Positions 1 to 8,900 of a stretch of 17,539 nt of DNA are shown piece by piece. Source of the stretch: Desulfofustis sp. (GTDB lineage: Bacteria; Desulfobacterota; Desulfobulbia; Desulfobulbales; Desulfocapsaceae); NCBI GenBank assembly GCA_030145365.1, contig JAQYVS010000343.1, forward strand, positions 1-17,539. The letters run 5' to 3'. Under the pieces are notes generated by a model. The model ran no database searches. It saw only the letters and a program-made list of their open reading frames with translations, and was not told where the DNA came from. Within the stretch, counting starts at the first letter, position 1, and each line of letters starts with the position of its first letter. A program made the position numbers and the translations under genes.

Positions 1-17
1 GTTGCTAAATTAGATTC

Positions 18-446
18 ATGGCCAAAAAAATCGAATCCGCCTACATTGAAGACCAGCCCCAGATTGATGCCTTGGAGGAATTTGCTCCCAAGATCAGGGA
101 GATACTGCGGGGTTACAGGGATAAAAGGCAGCTGTCGTCAATCGCCAAGCAACTCGGTTTTCATCAATCCCGCCTGACGGAAATGATAACCAAGAACGGA
201 AAGGGTGAGTACAAAAAGAGGATTACGCCATATTACCTGGCCCGGTTTATCGATAGTGGCATAATGGATGCTCGACAGATTCTGGCTGGGCGAAATATAG
301 ATGATCTTCCAGATCGGGCAAGAATTTTTTTTAAAAGAATGATACTTCCGCCCAAAACGCTCGAACTGGTCATCGAAGCACAGGGAAGGGGCATTGATTT
401 GGACCGAATTTTACAGGAGATGCTGTACCCCAAATCAAACGGCTAA
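18..446 (+). CDS. Small helix-turn-helix-like protein of unknown function
   Basis: This is a 142-residue protein I do not recognise as a named family. Residues about 39-59 (LSSIAKQLGFHQSRLTEMIT) have the spacing of a helix-turn-helix: a short helix, a turn at the LGF, then a polar second helix. A DNA-binding or regulatory role is therefore plausible but inferred. The rest is charged and probably helical, with no signal peptide or membrane segment. It starts with ATG at 18 and ends with TAA at 444-446. No strong Shine-Dalgarno is visible before the ATG, and only 17 bases of upstream sequence are present, so a start further left cannot be excluded. It is separated from the BREX operon by about 700 bases of decayed DNA and may belong to an upstream cluster. 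It could also be a mobile-element regulator. Confidence 0.6.
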   Translation: MAKKIESAYIEDQPQIDALEEFAPKIREILRGYRDKRQLSSIAKQLGFHQSRLTEMITKNGKGEYKKRITPYYLARFIDSGIMDARQILAGRNIDDLPDRARIFFKRMILPPKTLELVIEAQGRGIDLDRILQEMLYPKSNG

Positions 447-609
447 AATAATTTTGGACAGAAATTTGCACTAAGCACAAAATGGTAGGTAAATTTGATT
501 TGAAAAATGAGAGCTCATGGCCTGGCATCATCACTCATGACTTAAGAGGGGGGTGTTCTTTCAATCGATAGATCCTTTAATTCATTTAAGCAGCATATTG
601 GGGGATTGA

Positions 610-747
610 ATGGATGTAATAGAAAGTTTCACTACCTTGCCAGCAGAGCGAGAATCCTGAGGCATCCGAGCATTGGAGATTGATCTGAGCACCACCAATT
701 CAACCGTAGCTTAAAGTAATATTTGGTCTTTACTTGATTTTCTGTAG
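610..747 (+). pseudogene. Degenerate N-terminal fragment resembling an Hsp70/DnaK-type protein
   Basis: Reading from ATG 610 gives MDVIESFTTLPAERES, a TGA stop (658-660), then a segment containing IDLSTTNSTVA, then TAA (712-714), SNIWSLLDFL and TAG (745-747). The IDLSTTNS core closely resembles the IDLGTTNS phosphate-binding loop at the N-terminus of Hsp70-family ATPases, with Gly changed to Ser. Two stops break the frame and nothing Hsp70-like continues downstream, so this looks like a short relic of a deleted gene. The match rests on about 12 residues and could be chance. No repeat or transposase boundary is visible at its ends. Confidence 0.4.
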
Positions 748-842
748 AATAGCCCTCAAAGCTTTTATTTTGACACAAAAAACATGATTTTAAGCGGGAA
801 AAAGAACCGTATTTTTAGCACATTTATTGTAATTCAGATGTC

Positions 843-874
843 GTTGATTGGTTGATTAGTTAAGTGGTTGTAAA
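843..874 (+). repeat. Left array of four 8-bp units (GTTGAWTR-like)
   Basis: Four consecutive octamers start at 843, 851, 859 and 867. The first two are GTTGATTG and GTTGATTA; the third and fourth are degenerate but keep the leading GTT. The first two units are the inverse complement of the first two units of the right array at 961-976 with one mismatch in 16 bases, so the arrays form an inverted pair about 100 bases apart. They could be the ends of a small non-autonomous element, operator sites, or a drifting tandem repeat of the kind found between genes in some anaerobes. The sequence does not decide between these. Confidence 0.6.
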
Positions 875-949
875 TATGGATTTATCTCATATTTGCAAAA
901 TAATTGGACACTTCATATTTCAACAATCGCAACCTTATGAAATTATGAC

Positions 950-955
950 TATAAT
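950..955 (+). promoter_or_regulatory. Possible -10 element (TATAAT) upstream of the BREX operon
   Basis: A perfect TATAAT lies about 200 bases upstream of brxA, between the two octamer arrays. The best -35 candidate at 17-bp spacing (927-932, TCGCAA) is poor, and the TG of an extended -10 is off by one base. A start near 962 would place transcription initiation in the right octamer array, which could then act as an operator. The region is AT-rich, so a chance TATAAT is likely enough to keep confidence low. Confidence 0.22.
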
Positions 956-960
956 TTACC

Positions 961-992
961 TAATCAACCATTCAACCAGTAAACTATTCAAC
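961..992 (-). repeat. Right array of four 8-bp units, inverted relative to the left array
   Basis: Read on the minus strand, four consecutive octamers are GTTGAATA, GTTTACTG, GTTGAATG and GTTGATTA. The last two pair with the first two units of the left array (843-858) in 15 of 16 bases. The array abuts the 5' end of the excisionase-like pseudogene, and its final unit overlaps residues that still look like that protein (LFN before EVCN). It is therefore unclear whether the array invaded the gene or partly arose from it. Confidence 0.6.
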
Positions 993-1182
993 GAGGTCTG
1001 TAATTGCAATTACATAGCTTGGTCTGACCCGGAATTCAGTTTACAAATGGATTAGTGAGCGTGGTTTGCCTGCGCACAAGGTTGGTCGTCTGTGGAAATT
1101 TAAGAAAGAAAACGTTGATGAATGGGTCCGAAAGAGCGGAGCGAGCCACGAGAAAAGCGATGATGCCAAGACTGCAGAATAA
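981..1182 (+). pseudogene. Frameshifted excisionase-like HTH DNA-binding gene
   Basis: The frame from about 1018 to the TAA at 1180-1182 encodes GLTRNSVYKWISERG followed by LPAHKVGRLWKFKKENVDEW. This is the classic winged-helix pattern of excisionase/MerR-like HTH proteins, with VYKWI, LPAHKVGR and W-x-F-K-x-x-x-V-D-x-W. That frame is closed upstream by TAG at 1015-1017 and has no start. The first helix appears in another frame just upstream as LFNEVCN (984-1004), then a duplicated TGYAAT hexamer and a few extra bases. Removing about 10 bases between 1001 and 1020 would join the two into EVCNYIGLTRNSVYKW. It therefore appears to be a real gene broken by a small duplication and frameshift. Small proteins of this type often sit beside defence genes and may regulate them. 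Its 3' end overlaps brxA by 23 bases, suggesting former translational coupling. A sequencing error is the main alternative. Confidence 0.65.
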
Positions 1183-1957
1183 TAATCTGAACCGATTTGG
1201 ATTCAGTAACGAGCGTGGCGGGGTTCATCTGGCCAGAACGATGATGCATGAAGAGTTGAAGTTGCTACTATCCTTTGTCAATGATACGCAGGCTAAGAAT
1301 ATTGAATACCTCCAGGCAATTGAAGATGACAATTGTCTTGCTAAACGCTCTGGCAGAACCCGGAAACTTACCGCCCGGCATCTATCAGATCTCTATGCAT
1401 TAGATCCGCAAGTAACACTTTTTCGCACTTTACGATACTTTTGGGATCGCGATAAAGAGGGGCAAACACTATTGGCGTTGTTGTGCGCTTATGCGAGGGA
1501 TCCAATTTTAAGATCCAGTGCAGCTTTCATCCATAGCTATTCGCAGGGACATATCGTTACCCGCGAAGCTCTTGAAGAATTTATCGATAATCAGGAGCCG
1601 GGGCGATTCAGCAAAGCTACTTTGAAATCGACCGCTCAAAATATTAATGCAACCTGGACCAAATCAGGGCATTTGCAAGGACGGGTCAAAAAAGTCAGAT
1701 CACAGCCAAAGGCAACCCCCGGATCTGTTTCATATGCTCTTTATTTGGGATATCTAAACGGCATTAGAGGCGAATCGATACTCAAAACGGACTATGCCAA
1801 ACTTTTGGACTGTTCTTTTGAGCGGTCAATTGAACTTGCCACGGAGGCGTCCAGAAAAGGCTGGATCGTTTTCAAACGCTTAGGAACTGTGATTGAGGTG
1901 CTTTTCCCCAACTTGTTGTCCGAGCAAGAAATGGAGTGGGTACGTGAGCAAAGTTAA
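1160..1957 (+). CDS. brxA: BREX protein BrxA (DUF1819 family)
   Basis: The product is 265 residues if started at the ATGATG of 1160-1165. It is recognised as BrxA by the conserved body with LSDLYALDP, then LFRTLRYFWDRD, LLALLCAYARDPILR and a C-terminal winged-helix-like end (YAKLLDCSFERSIELATEA). BrxA is a small helical, probably DNA-binding component of type 1 BREX. It is needed for defence in studied systems, though its biochemical role is unsettled. The open frame extends upstream to 1055, but those 35 residues are read out of frame through the HTH pseudogene, so they are unlikely to be translated. The start lies inside the 3' end of that pseudogene with a weak purine-rich GAGAAAAG ahead. 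The protein is a little longer than the roughly 200-residue family norm because of the N-terminal extension before MMHEELKLLLSF. It is the first intact gene of the operon, and its end overlaps brxB. Confidence 0.88.
   Translation: MMPRLQNNNLNRFGFSNERGGVHLARTMMHEELKLLLSFVNDTQAKNIEYLQAIEDDNCLAKRSGRTRKLTARHLSDLYALDPQVTLFRTLRYFWDRDKEGQTLLALLCAYARDPILRSSAAFIHSYSQGHIVTREALEEFIDNQEPGRFSKATLKSTAQNINATWTKSGHLQGRVKKVRSQPKATPGSVSYALYLGYLNGIRGESILKTDYAKLLDCSFERSIELATEASRKGWIVFKRLGTVIEVLFPNLLSEQEMEWVREQS
1933..1936 (+). promoter_or_regulatory. Ribosome binding site deciding the brxB GTG start
   Basis: GGAG lies inside the brxA coding end, 7 bases before GTG 1944. It supports the GTG over the ATG at 1893, which has no comparable site and would add 17 residues unlike the BrxB family. 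Confidence 0.6.
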
Positions 1958-2495
1958 ACGGCTGGTCACATCATATGGGAAGTATATTGCCATCCCATGG
2001 CGGGCGGATGCTGCAGCAGCGCAGCGAGTCATTTTTTGTGTGTACAATGAGTCTGACGAGCTCCGTCTCCGATCAAAAATCGATGAATTCGAAATCGCGA
2101 CCAAGCAGAACGGCCATAATTGGGCGATTTTTAATCTGACCGATACGTTTGCCCAATGGTTGACTATTCAGAAATACGCTCAGAGTTATTTTAAAAAACC
2201 AAACCTGCTTGCCAACCTTTATCCGAAATACCTTGAATATATCATAACCCAATTCAGCGAGTTTTTAGAGCAGCACCAAGCAGATGAGACATATGTGGTT
2301 GCCGTTAAGGGGGTGGGTTCCCTTTTCGGATTTCTAAAGGTGAAAGAGGTGGTCGAAAAACTCGCCCCTATGGTTCCGGGGCGGTTGCTGGTGTTTTTCC
2401 CAGGGAGCCATGAAAACAACAATTATCGCCTGCTGGATGGTTATGACGGATGGAATTACCTAGCCGTACCCATTACGGCGGATAAAGATATTTAA
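1944..2495 (+). CDS. brxB: BREX protein BrxB (DUF1788 family)
   Basis: The product is 183 residues from GTG 1944. Diagnostic segments are RVIFCVYNESDELRLR near the N-terminus, the acidic ATKQNGHNWAIFNL, the glycine-rich VVAVKGVGSLFGFLKV, and the terminal GRLLVFFPGSHENNNYRLLDG followed by WNYLAVPI. These are typical of BrxB/DUF1788. The family is an essential small subunit of several BREX types with no assigned catalysis; a role in assembling the BREX complex is inferred in the literature. No membrane segment or signal peptide is seen. The start overlaps the end of brxA by 14 bases, so translation is probably coupled. The gap to brxC is 14 bases. The length matches the family. Confidence 0.9.
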   Translation: MSKVKRLVTSYGKYIAIPWRADAAAAQRVIFCVYNESDELRLRSKIDEFEIATKQNGHNWAIFNLTDTFAQWLTIQKYAQSYFKKPNLLANLYPKYLEYIITQFSEFLEQHQADETYVVAVKGVGSLFGFLKVKEVVEKLAPMVPGRLLVFFPGSHENNNYRLLDGYDGWNYLAVPITADKDI

Positions 2496-2509
2496 ACAGG
2501 GGAATACAG

Positions 2510-5500
2510 ATGAAAAACAGAGACATCTATTTGAAAGACCCGTCCTTTCAAAAATTAGTCAATGAAGGTGTTGCTAATGTCAATGACGACACAACCAGCG
2601 AGGCCTTGACGGTATTGCGCTACGAGCTTGAAACCTTCGTTTGCGACGGCCAGTATGAAAAAGGCATGGAGCACATTCTGGAAACCTATCTCAAGAACAT
2701 TGATCAAGCGCAGCAACCGGCTGTCTGGATCAGTGGCTTTTACGGTTCGGGAAAATCTCACTTGGTAAAAATGCTCCGGGCTCTCTGGGTTGATACGACA
2801 TTTGAAGACGGCGCAACTGCCCGAGGTATCGTCTCCCTTCCCCAAAACATCAGCGATTTCTTCAAAGAACTCAGCACCAGAAAAAAACGCTACGGAGGCC
2901 TGCATGCCGCTTCGGGTACACTGGGGTCAGGTGCCAGTGGCAGCGTTCGGTTGGCATTGCTGCGAATTATTTTCAAATCAGTCGGTCTTCCCGAGCAATA
3001 TCACGTCGCGCGTTTTGTGATGTGGCTTAAAAGGGAGGGTATCTATGAAGATGTTAAAAGCCAAGTTGAGCAAAGCGGGAACGACTGGGTGTATGAACTT
3101 GATAATTTTATAGTAGCTGAGGATCTTCATATCGCCTTGGTCCAGGTAAAACCACAGCTATTCCCTTCCCCTGAGGTCTGCACCGAAACTCTTAATAATC
3201 TCTACATAAATGTCCTGGACATCAGTAACGACGAAATGCTGAAAGCCATTAAGGATGCGATTGTCAGGGATGGTAAATTCCCTCTGACAGTGATTGTCCT
3301 CGATGAAGTCCAGCAGTACATCGGTATGAACAGTCAGCGCTCAATGGATGTACAGGAAGCGGTTGAGGCGTGCTGCAAAAACTTTGGCGGCAAGCTGCTG
3401 TTTATCGGCACCGGCCAAACGGCCGTTACCGGAACATCCAACCTGAAAAAACTTGAGGGGCGTTTCACGATTCGGGTCGAATTGTCCGATGCGGACGTTG
3501 ACGCTGTTATTCGCAAGGTGATCCTGGCCAAAAAAGCGGATGCCATTTCACCACTTGAAAAAAATATGGCGGTCAATATCGGGGAAATATCCAGGCATCT
3601 ATCCAGCACTACCATTGGCCATAACCAAGACGATGTACGATTCTTCGCACAGGACTACCCTATTCTTCCCATTCGCCGCCGTTTCTGGGAAAACACCTTA
3701 AGGGTACTGGACCCGACCGGCACCGACAGCCAACTTCGCAACCAGCTCAGTATGATCCATAAGGCCATCCAGACGAATTTGAATGCCGCTTTGGGTAATG
3801 TCATCGAGGGCGACTACATCTATTTCGATTCCGCTGACAAGCTGCTTCAGACCCGAATTCTACCTCGCAAAGTCCACGAAAAGACCATGAGTTGGATAAA
3901 GGGTTCTGACGACCAGCGGCTGAAGGCGCGTGCATGTGGTCTTGTTTTTCTAATCAACAAACTGGCCGGTAACAATGATGAGATCGGCATTAAGGCGACC
4001 ATTGATACCGTGGCCGATTTGATGATCCAGGACCTCCCTGAAGGCAGCAGTGCTCTCAGAGGCAAGCTCCCAAAGCTAATGGATAAATGCGAACTTTTGA
4101 TGAAAGTCGGTGATGAATATCGCATCCAAACAGAAGAAAGCGCAGCATGGACTGACGAATTTCTGAGTCAACGCAGCCAATTGGCCAACGAGGCGCACCG
4201 CGTCGAAGCGGAACGAGATGATCGTATACGCCAGAAGTTTGGCATCATGGTGAAAAAACTTACCTTGACGCAGGGCAAGTCAAAAGTGTCGCGTGATTTT
4301 CACCCGATATTCAATTCGCAACTTCCCTCGGATTCGGACAAAAAAATATACGTGTGGGTGCGCGATGGCTGGAGTATCGATGAAAATTCGGTCCGCGCAG
4401 ATGCACTTCAAACAGGGAACCAATCCCCAAGTGTCTATGCTTTCATACCCAAACGCTCTGCCGACGATCTTCGCTACTACCTCATTGATTGCAAGGCCGC
4501 AAGCGCAACCTTGGAAAAGCGCGGTGTGCCCAATACGCCTGAGGGCACGGAAGCGCGCGCAGCCATCGAAACCACCAAGCAGACGGCTGAAGGAAAAATC
4601 AATGAATTGCTGGATGAGGCGTTTTCCGGTGCCCGCGTATTCCAGGGGGGTGGCAACGAAATCCTTGGACATAACTTGCAGGAAATGGTGCTGGAGGCGG
4701 CCGACAACTCGCTGAAACGCCTGTATCCACAGTTCCTCACCGCCGATCATATTGGTTGGTCAAAAGTCTACGAGAAGGCCCACAAAGGGGCTCCAGACGC
4801 ACTTAAAGGTGTGGGCGATGATGGCGAGCCCGGAAAGAATCCTGTCTGTAAGGCCACTCTCGGTTTTATTGCAGGGGGCAAGAAAGGGGCAGATGTTCGA
4901 ACTCACTTCGAATCATCACCCTTTGGTTGGTCCCGCGATGCAGTGGACGGAAGCCTTCAGGTACTCCTAGTTGCCGGTTTGATCCGGGCTCAAGATGACC
5001 ATGGGAAAACGCTCGATCCCAAATCTTTGGAGCGCAGAACCATTGGGAAAGTGATGTTCAAGGTGGAATCCACCACCGTAAGCACCGCCCAGCGGATACA
5101 GGTTCGGAAATTGCTCCAGAAGGTCGGCCTGTCAGCCAAGCAAGGAGAGGAGTTGGCATACGTCCCTCAGTTCCTTCAGAAACTATTGGACCTTGCCGAT
5201 CGCGCCGGTGGCGAAGAACCTAAACCCGAAAAACCGAATACCACAGGGCTTGAAGAAATCCGCCTGACCGCCGGGAACGAACAGCTAATTGCGCTTTACA
5301 ACCGACGTGAAGAACTGGTTCACGGTATTGATTCGTGGTCGGATCTTGCCGGAAGTATCGATAAGCGCTGGCCGACCTGGATAATTCTACAGCGTGTGAT
5401 GGGCTATGCTAAAGGCATCCAAGATGCAGAGGTGATCCTTGCACAAGTTAGAAACATCGAAAAGCAGCGCCAGTTATTGGAAGAGCCGGACCTGATATCG

Positions 5501-5947
5501 CCTCTGGTGGCCAATCTCACCCAACTATTGCGTCATGAATTGAATCGCCTGGATAAGGAATATAAATACAGACACAAAGAGGGAATGGTGCAACTTAAAG
5601 CCGACATCAGTTGGCAGCAGCTTGATCCCGAGCAACGCAACAGCCTGCTTGCCGAACAGAAACTGACCCTGGCGGATGCGCCCGATATAAACGTGGCCAG
5701 CACCGAAGAAATTGTTGCCACACTTGAGAAAATTACGCTTTCTGCGCTTACCGATCGTGTGGCGGCCATGCAGTCACGATTCGATGCTGTCTTGGTCGCT
5801 GCTACGGAACTTATGGAGCCTGAAGCTCAATTTGTGAAGCTACCGAGCCGGACCATTAAGACGGGGCAGGATATCGACGCTTGGTTGAATGATGCTGAAG
5901 CAGAAATTCAAAAAGCCCTTAAAAACGGCCCGGTCATCATCCTTTAA
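2510..5947 (+). CDS. brxC: BREX P-loop ATPase BrxC
   Basis: The product is a 1145-residue cytoplasmic ATPase, the usual size for BrxC. A Walker A motif GFYGSGKSH lies at residues 76-84 and a Walker B segment VIVLDEVQ has D265-E266. A sensor-like GTGQTAV stretch follows about 35 residues later, then a recognisable LEGRFTIRVELSD. The C-terminal half is long, charged and helical with no second nucleotide site obvious by eye. BrxC (related to PglY) is a core BREX component, needed with PglX for methylation and with PglZ and BrxL for blocking phage replication. Its exact role is not settled. An AGGGGA site at 2498-2503 sits 6 bases before the ATG. The stop codon overlaps the AAGGAG site (5946-5951) of pglX1. 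No frameshift or missing ATPase residue is seen. Confidence 0.93.
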   Translation: MKNRDIYLKDPSFQKLVNEGVANVNDDTTSEALTVLRYELETFVCDGQYEKGMEHILETYLKNIDQAQQPAVWISGFYGSGKSHLVKMLRALWVDTTFEDGATARGIVSLPQNISDFFKELSTRKKRYGGLHAASGTLGSGASGSVRLALLRIIFKSVGLPEQYHVARFVMWLKREGIYEDVKSQVEQSGNDWVYELDNFIVAEDLHIALVQVKPQLFPSPEVCTETLNNLYINVLDISNDEMLKAIKDAIVRDGKFPLTVIVLDEVQQYIGMNSQRSMDVQEAVEACCKNFGGKLLFIGTGQTAVTGTSNLKKLEGRFTIRVELSDADVDAVIRKVILAKKADAISPLEKNMAVNIGEISRHLSSTTIGHNQDDVRFFAQDYPILPIRRRFWENTLRVLDPTGTDSQLRNQLSMIHKAIQTNLNAALGNVIEGDYIYFDSADKLLQTRILPRKVHEKTMSWIKGSDDQRLKARACGLVFLINKLAGNNDEIGIKATIDTVADLMIQDLPEGSSALRGKLPKLMDKCELLMKVGDEYRIQTEESAAWTDEFLSQRSQLANEAHRVEAERDDRIRQKFGIMVKKLTLTQGKSKVSRDFHPIFNSQLPSDSDKKIYVWVRDGWSIDENSVRADALQTGNQSPSVYAFIPKRSADDLRYYLIDCKAASATLEKRGVPNTPEGTEARAAIETTKQTAEGKINELLDEAFSGARVFQGGGNEILGHNLQEMVLEAADNSLKRLYPQFLTADHIGWSKVYEKAHKGAPDALKGVGDDGEPGKNPVCKATLGFIAGGKKGADVRTHFESSPFGWSRDAVDGSLQVLLVAGLIRAQDDHGKTLDPKSLERRTIGKVMFKVESTTVSTAQRIQVRKLLQKVGLSAKQGEELAYVPQFLQKLLDLADRAGGEEPKPEKPNTTGLEEIRLTAGNEQLIALYNRREELVHGIDSWSDLAGSIDKRWPTWIILQRVMGYAKGIQDAEVILAQVRNIEKQRQLLEEPDLISPLVANLTQLLRHELNRLDKEYKYRHKEGMVQLKADISWQQLDPEQRNSLLAEQKLTLADAPDINVASTEEIVATLEKITLSALTDRVAAMQSRFDAVLVAATELMEPEAQFVKLPSRTIKTGQDIDAWLNDAEAEIQKALKNGPVIIL

Positions 5948-5959
5948 GGAGTTGAGTGA

Positions 5960-8900
5960 ATGCAGCCTCTTGAAAAAACGCTTCGCAACAAGCTGGAAAA
6001 AACGATCAAAGATGCAAGAGACATCGCTGAAGACGCTGCTCGGGCAGCACTTGAGCAATTAGGTGTGGGAGAGGCGAAAGCTTATAAACATCTCTCGGAT
6101 GCCGATCGCAAATTGCGTCGGCGACTGAGGGCACACGGTCGCCAGCTTGGAAATGGCCACAATGCCAAAGGGGAACAATCCGTTGATAGACTAATCGAAG
6201 AGGTCGCCTACGAGCACTGGCACCGTATGCTGTTTGCTCGATTTCTTGCAGAAAACGAACTGCTTATGTATCCCGACCCGGATGATCCTGTGGCAGTCAC
6301 GCTTGAAGAATGCAAAGACCTGGCTACCGATGAAGAGGCTAATAATGGTTGGGAATTGGCAGCACGATATGCAGCCCGGATGTTGCCACAGATATTTCGG
6401 CCCGATTCCCCAGTGTTTCAACTCATCTTGCCGCCGGAACATCAGCAGAGGCTCGAATTCCTTGTGGCCGATCTATCGATTAAGATATTTGCCGCTTCTG
6501 ACTCCATCGGTTGGGTCTATCAATTTTGGCAGTCCAAAAAGAAGGATGAGGTCAATGCCTCAGAGGTAAAAATCGGTGCCAGAGAGCTCCCTGCTGTCAC
6601 CCAACTCTTCACCGAGCCGTATATGGTGTCTTTCCTTCTCGATAATTCGCTGGGTGCCTGGTGGGCTGGCCGAAGCTTGAGTGCGGCCGATCTGGCTGAC
6701 GCTTCCAGCGAAGACGAGCTGCGTAGCAAAGCAACCATACCTGGGGTACCTCTGGAATACCTACGCTTTGTGCTGCAGGAAGATCGTACTTGGACGCCTG
6801 CTGCAGGCACCTTCGACGACTGGCCGGAGAAATTAAGCGAGTTAAAAACCCTCGATCCCTGCTGTGGCTCCGGCCATTTTCTTGTTGCAGCTTTCTTGAT
6901 GTTGGTTCCCATGCGCATGGAACTGGATGGATTACCTGCACGTGATGCGGTAGACGCCGTCTTGCGTGAGAACTTGCATGGCCTTGAAATTGATCAGCGC
7001 TGTGTCGAGCTGGCGGCCTTCGCCCTGGCGCTCATAGCCTGGAAATATCCCAACGCGGGTGGCTATCGGCCGCTGCCGGAGCTAAATGTGGCCTGCTCCG
7101 GGCTGTCGGTCAGTGTAGCAAAAGAAGAATGGAAAAAACTGGGACTTGGGAAAAAGAACCTCACCATAGCGCTGGACTGGATGCACGACGCCTTCCGTGA
7201 TGCGCCGTTATTGGGTAGCCTGCTTAACCCTACCAAATTCGATGCTGCCAAACTGGTACAATGGAATGATCTTTCCACCGCATTGGAACAAGCTCTGAAA
7301 CAAGAGCAAAGCGACGAACAACAGGAAGCCGCCATGGTGGCTCAGGGACTGGCCAAAGCCGCCATGTTGCTTACCGGACAATATCAGTGGGTGATTACCA
7401 ATGTGCCTTATTTGGCTCGTGGAAAGCAAAACGAGAGGCTGAAAGATTTCAGCGAAAAACACTACCCGACGGCCAAGAATGACCTGGCGACAGTGTTTAT
7501 CGACCGTTGTCTGGAACTGTGCGTGGTAGGTGGTACATCCAGCATCGTATTACCACAAAACTGGTTGTTTCTGACCGGCTACCAGAAATTCCGAAAAGAG
7601 TTACTTAATACTGGTACCTGGCATTTGATTGCCCGATTAGGGCCAGGAGCTTTTGAAACCATTAGCGGTGAAGTGGTCAAAGCAATTCTAATCTGCCTGA
7701 GTCGGGGTAATCCCGCCGGAAAACATGGCGGGCTGTTTGGTGAAATCAAAGACAGCAACTTAATACGTGGAGTCGACGTCTCAGAATCGAGAACCGCCGT
7801 AGAAAAAGCAATTGGATTGATAGCTGGGGAGATCAAGAGCGTTGATCAGGCGAAACAGTTGGAGAATCACTCGTATGTAATAAAAATCGGAGACACCCCA
7901 GGAGGAAAGGTACTTGCGGAGGTTGCTGATTGTTATTTAGGGATTTGTACAGGAGATATGCCGAGATTTGCCTGTTTTTTTTGGGAACATCCAACCATCA
8001 ACAAAAGTTGGCAATTTTTCCGATCTACTCCCAATGAGATAGAACATTGGGGAGGTATGGAGAAAGTAGTTTTATGGGAAGGTGGCAACGGTACTCTCGA
8101 ATCATTTGTAAAAGAAAAGCTTGGAAGCACTAATACAGGAGCTTGGATAAGGGGCAAGAAATGTTGGGGGAATCTGGGCTTTGCCGTCAAACAAATGGGA
8201 ACACTTCCTGTGACATTGTACAATGGAGAACTATTTGATGATAATATAGCGGTGATTATACCCAATTCTCAGGAGTTAGTTCCTGCCATTTACTCCTTTT
8301 GTTCTTCAGGTGATTTCAACACAGAAGTGCGTAAAATCAATCAAAAATTGGCTGTAAAAGCCAAATATTTTTTGCAGGCTGAATTTGAAATTAACAAATG
8401 GACGAAAGTCGGCATAGATAAATACCCCAACGGCCTCCCTAAACCCTATACTGATGATCCAACGCAGTGGATTTTTCATGGTCATCCTTGCGGCTCTGTA
8501 GTTTGGGATGAGAGCGTAAAATGGACAGCTCACGGAGCAATTCGATGCGACGACACAGTTCTACAAGTCGCCGTCGTCCGCTTGCTCGGCTATCGCTGGC
8601 CTGCGGAGCTAAATGCTAACCTTGAGCTGGCCGGTAAACAGCGCCAGTGTATTAAACGAAACGAAACGCTGCTGCCATATGCCGATGATGACGGCATCGC
8701 CTGTATCCCACCGGTGAGGGGCGAGGCGTCTGCCGCAGACCGTCTGCTGAATCTTCTGGCGGCAGCCTATGACGATGACTGGTCAAATGATATTCAGACG
8801 CTGTTGCTCAAAAACGCCGAACATGCAGGCAAGACATTGGATACTTGGCTGCGAGGCAAGTTTTTCACCCAGCACTGCAAGCTCTTCCATCATCGGCCAT

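Larger units (their letters stand above)
447..980. other. Non-coding stretch with decayed accessory DNA
   Basis: No intact gene is supported here. Listed separately are an Hsp70-like remnant (610-747), two octamer arrays (843-874 and 961-992, the latter running just past the end of this stretch) and a possible -10 element (950-955). I see no convincing rho-independent terminator after the gene ending at 446. A TTGACA at 770-775 looks like a -35 box but has no acceptable -10 at 16-18 bases. The stretch from 447 to 609 holds nothing I can identify. The open frame from 864 to 1055 is mainly repeat arm plus the 5' end of the HTH pseudogene and is not treated as a gene. Confidence 0.6.

Noticed and set aside
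770..798. TTGACA at 770-775 as a BREX promoter
   Set aside because: No acceptable -10 hexamer exists at 16-18 bases; the sequence at the expected place is GC-containing AGCGGG-like.
447..842. CRISPR array, tRNA or terminator in the long gap
   Set aside because: No regularly spaced repeats of CRISPR length, no cloverleaf and no GC-rich stem followed by a T run were seen.
864..1055. Open frame of 63 codons upstream of brxA
   Set aside because: It starts with GTG inside the left octamer array, runs through the repeats, and its end is the out-of-frame 5' part of the HTH pseudogene. No ribosome binding site is seen.
1055..1159. 35-residue N-terminal extension of BrxA
   Set aside because: These codons are read out of frame through the HTH-like sequence and are unlike the BrxA family. 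The ATGATG at 1160 is a better start.
4280..4750. 156-codon open frame on the minus strand inside brxC
   Set aside because: It lies wholly within clear BrxC coding sequence and has no recognisable motif or plausible start site.
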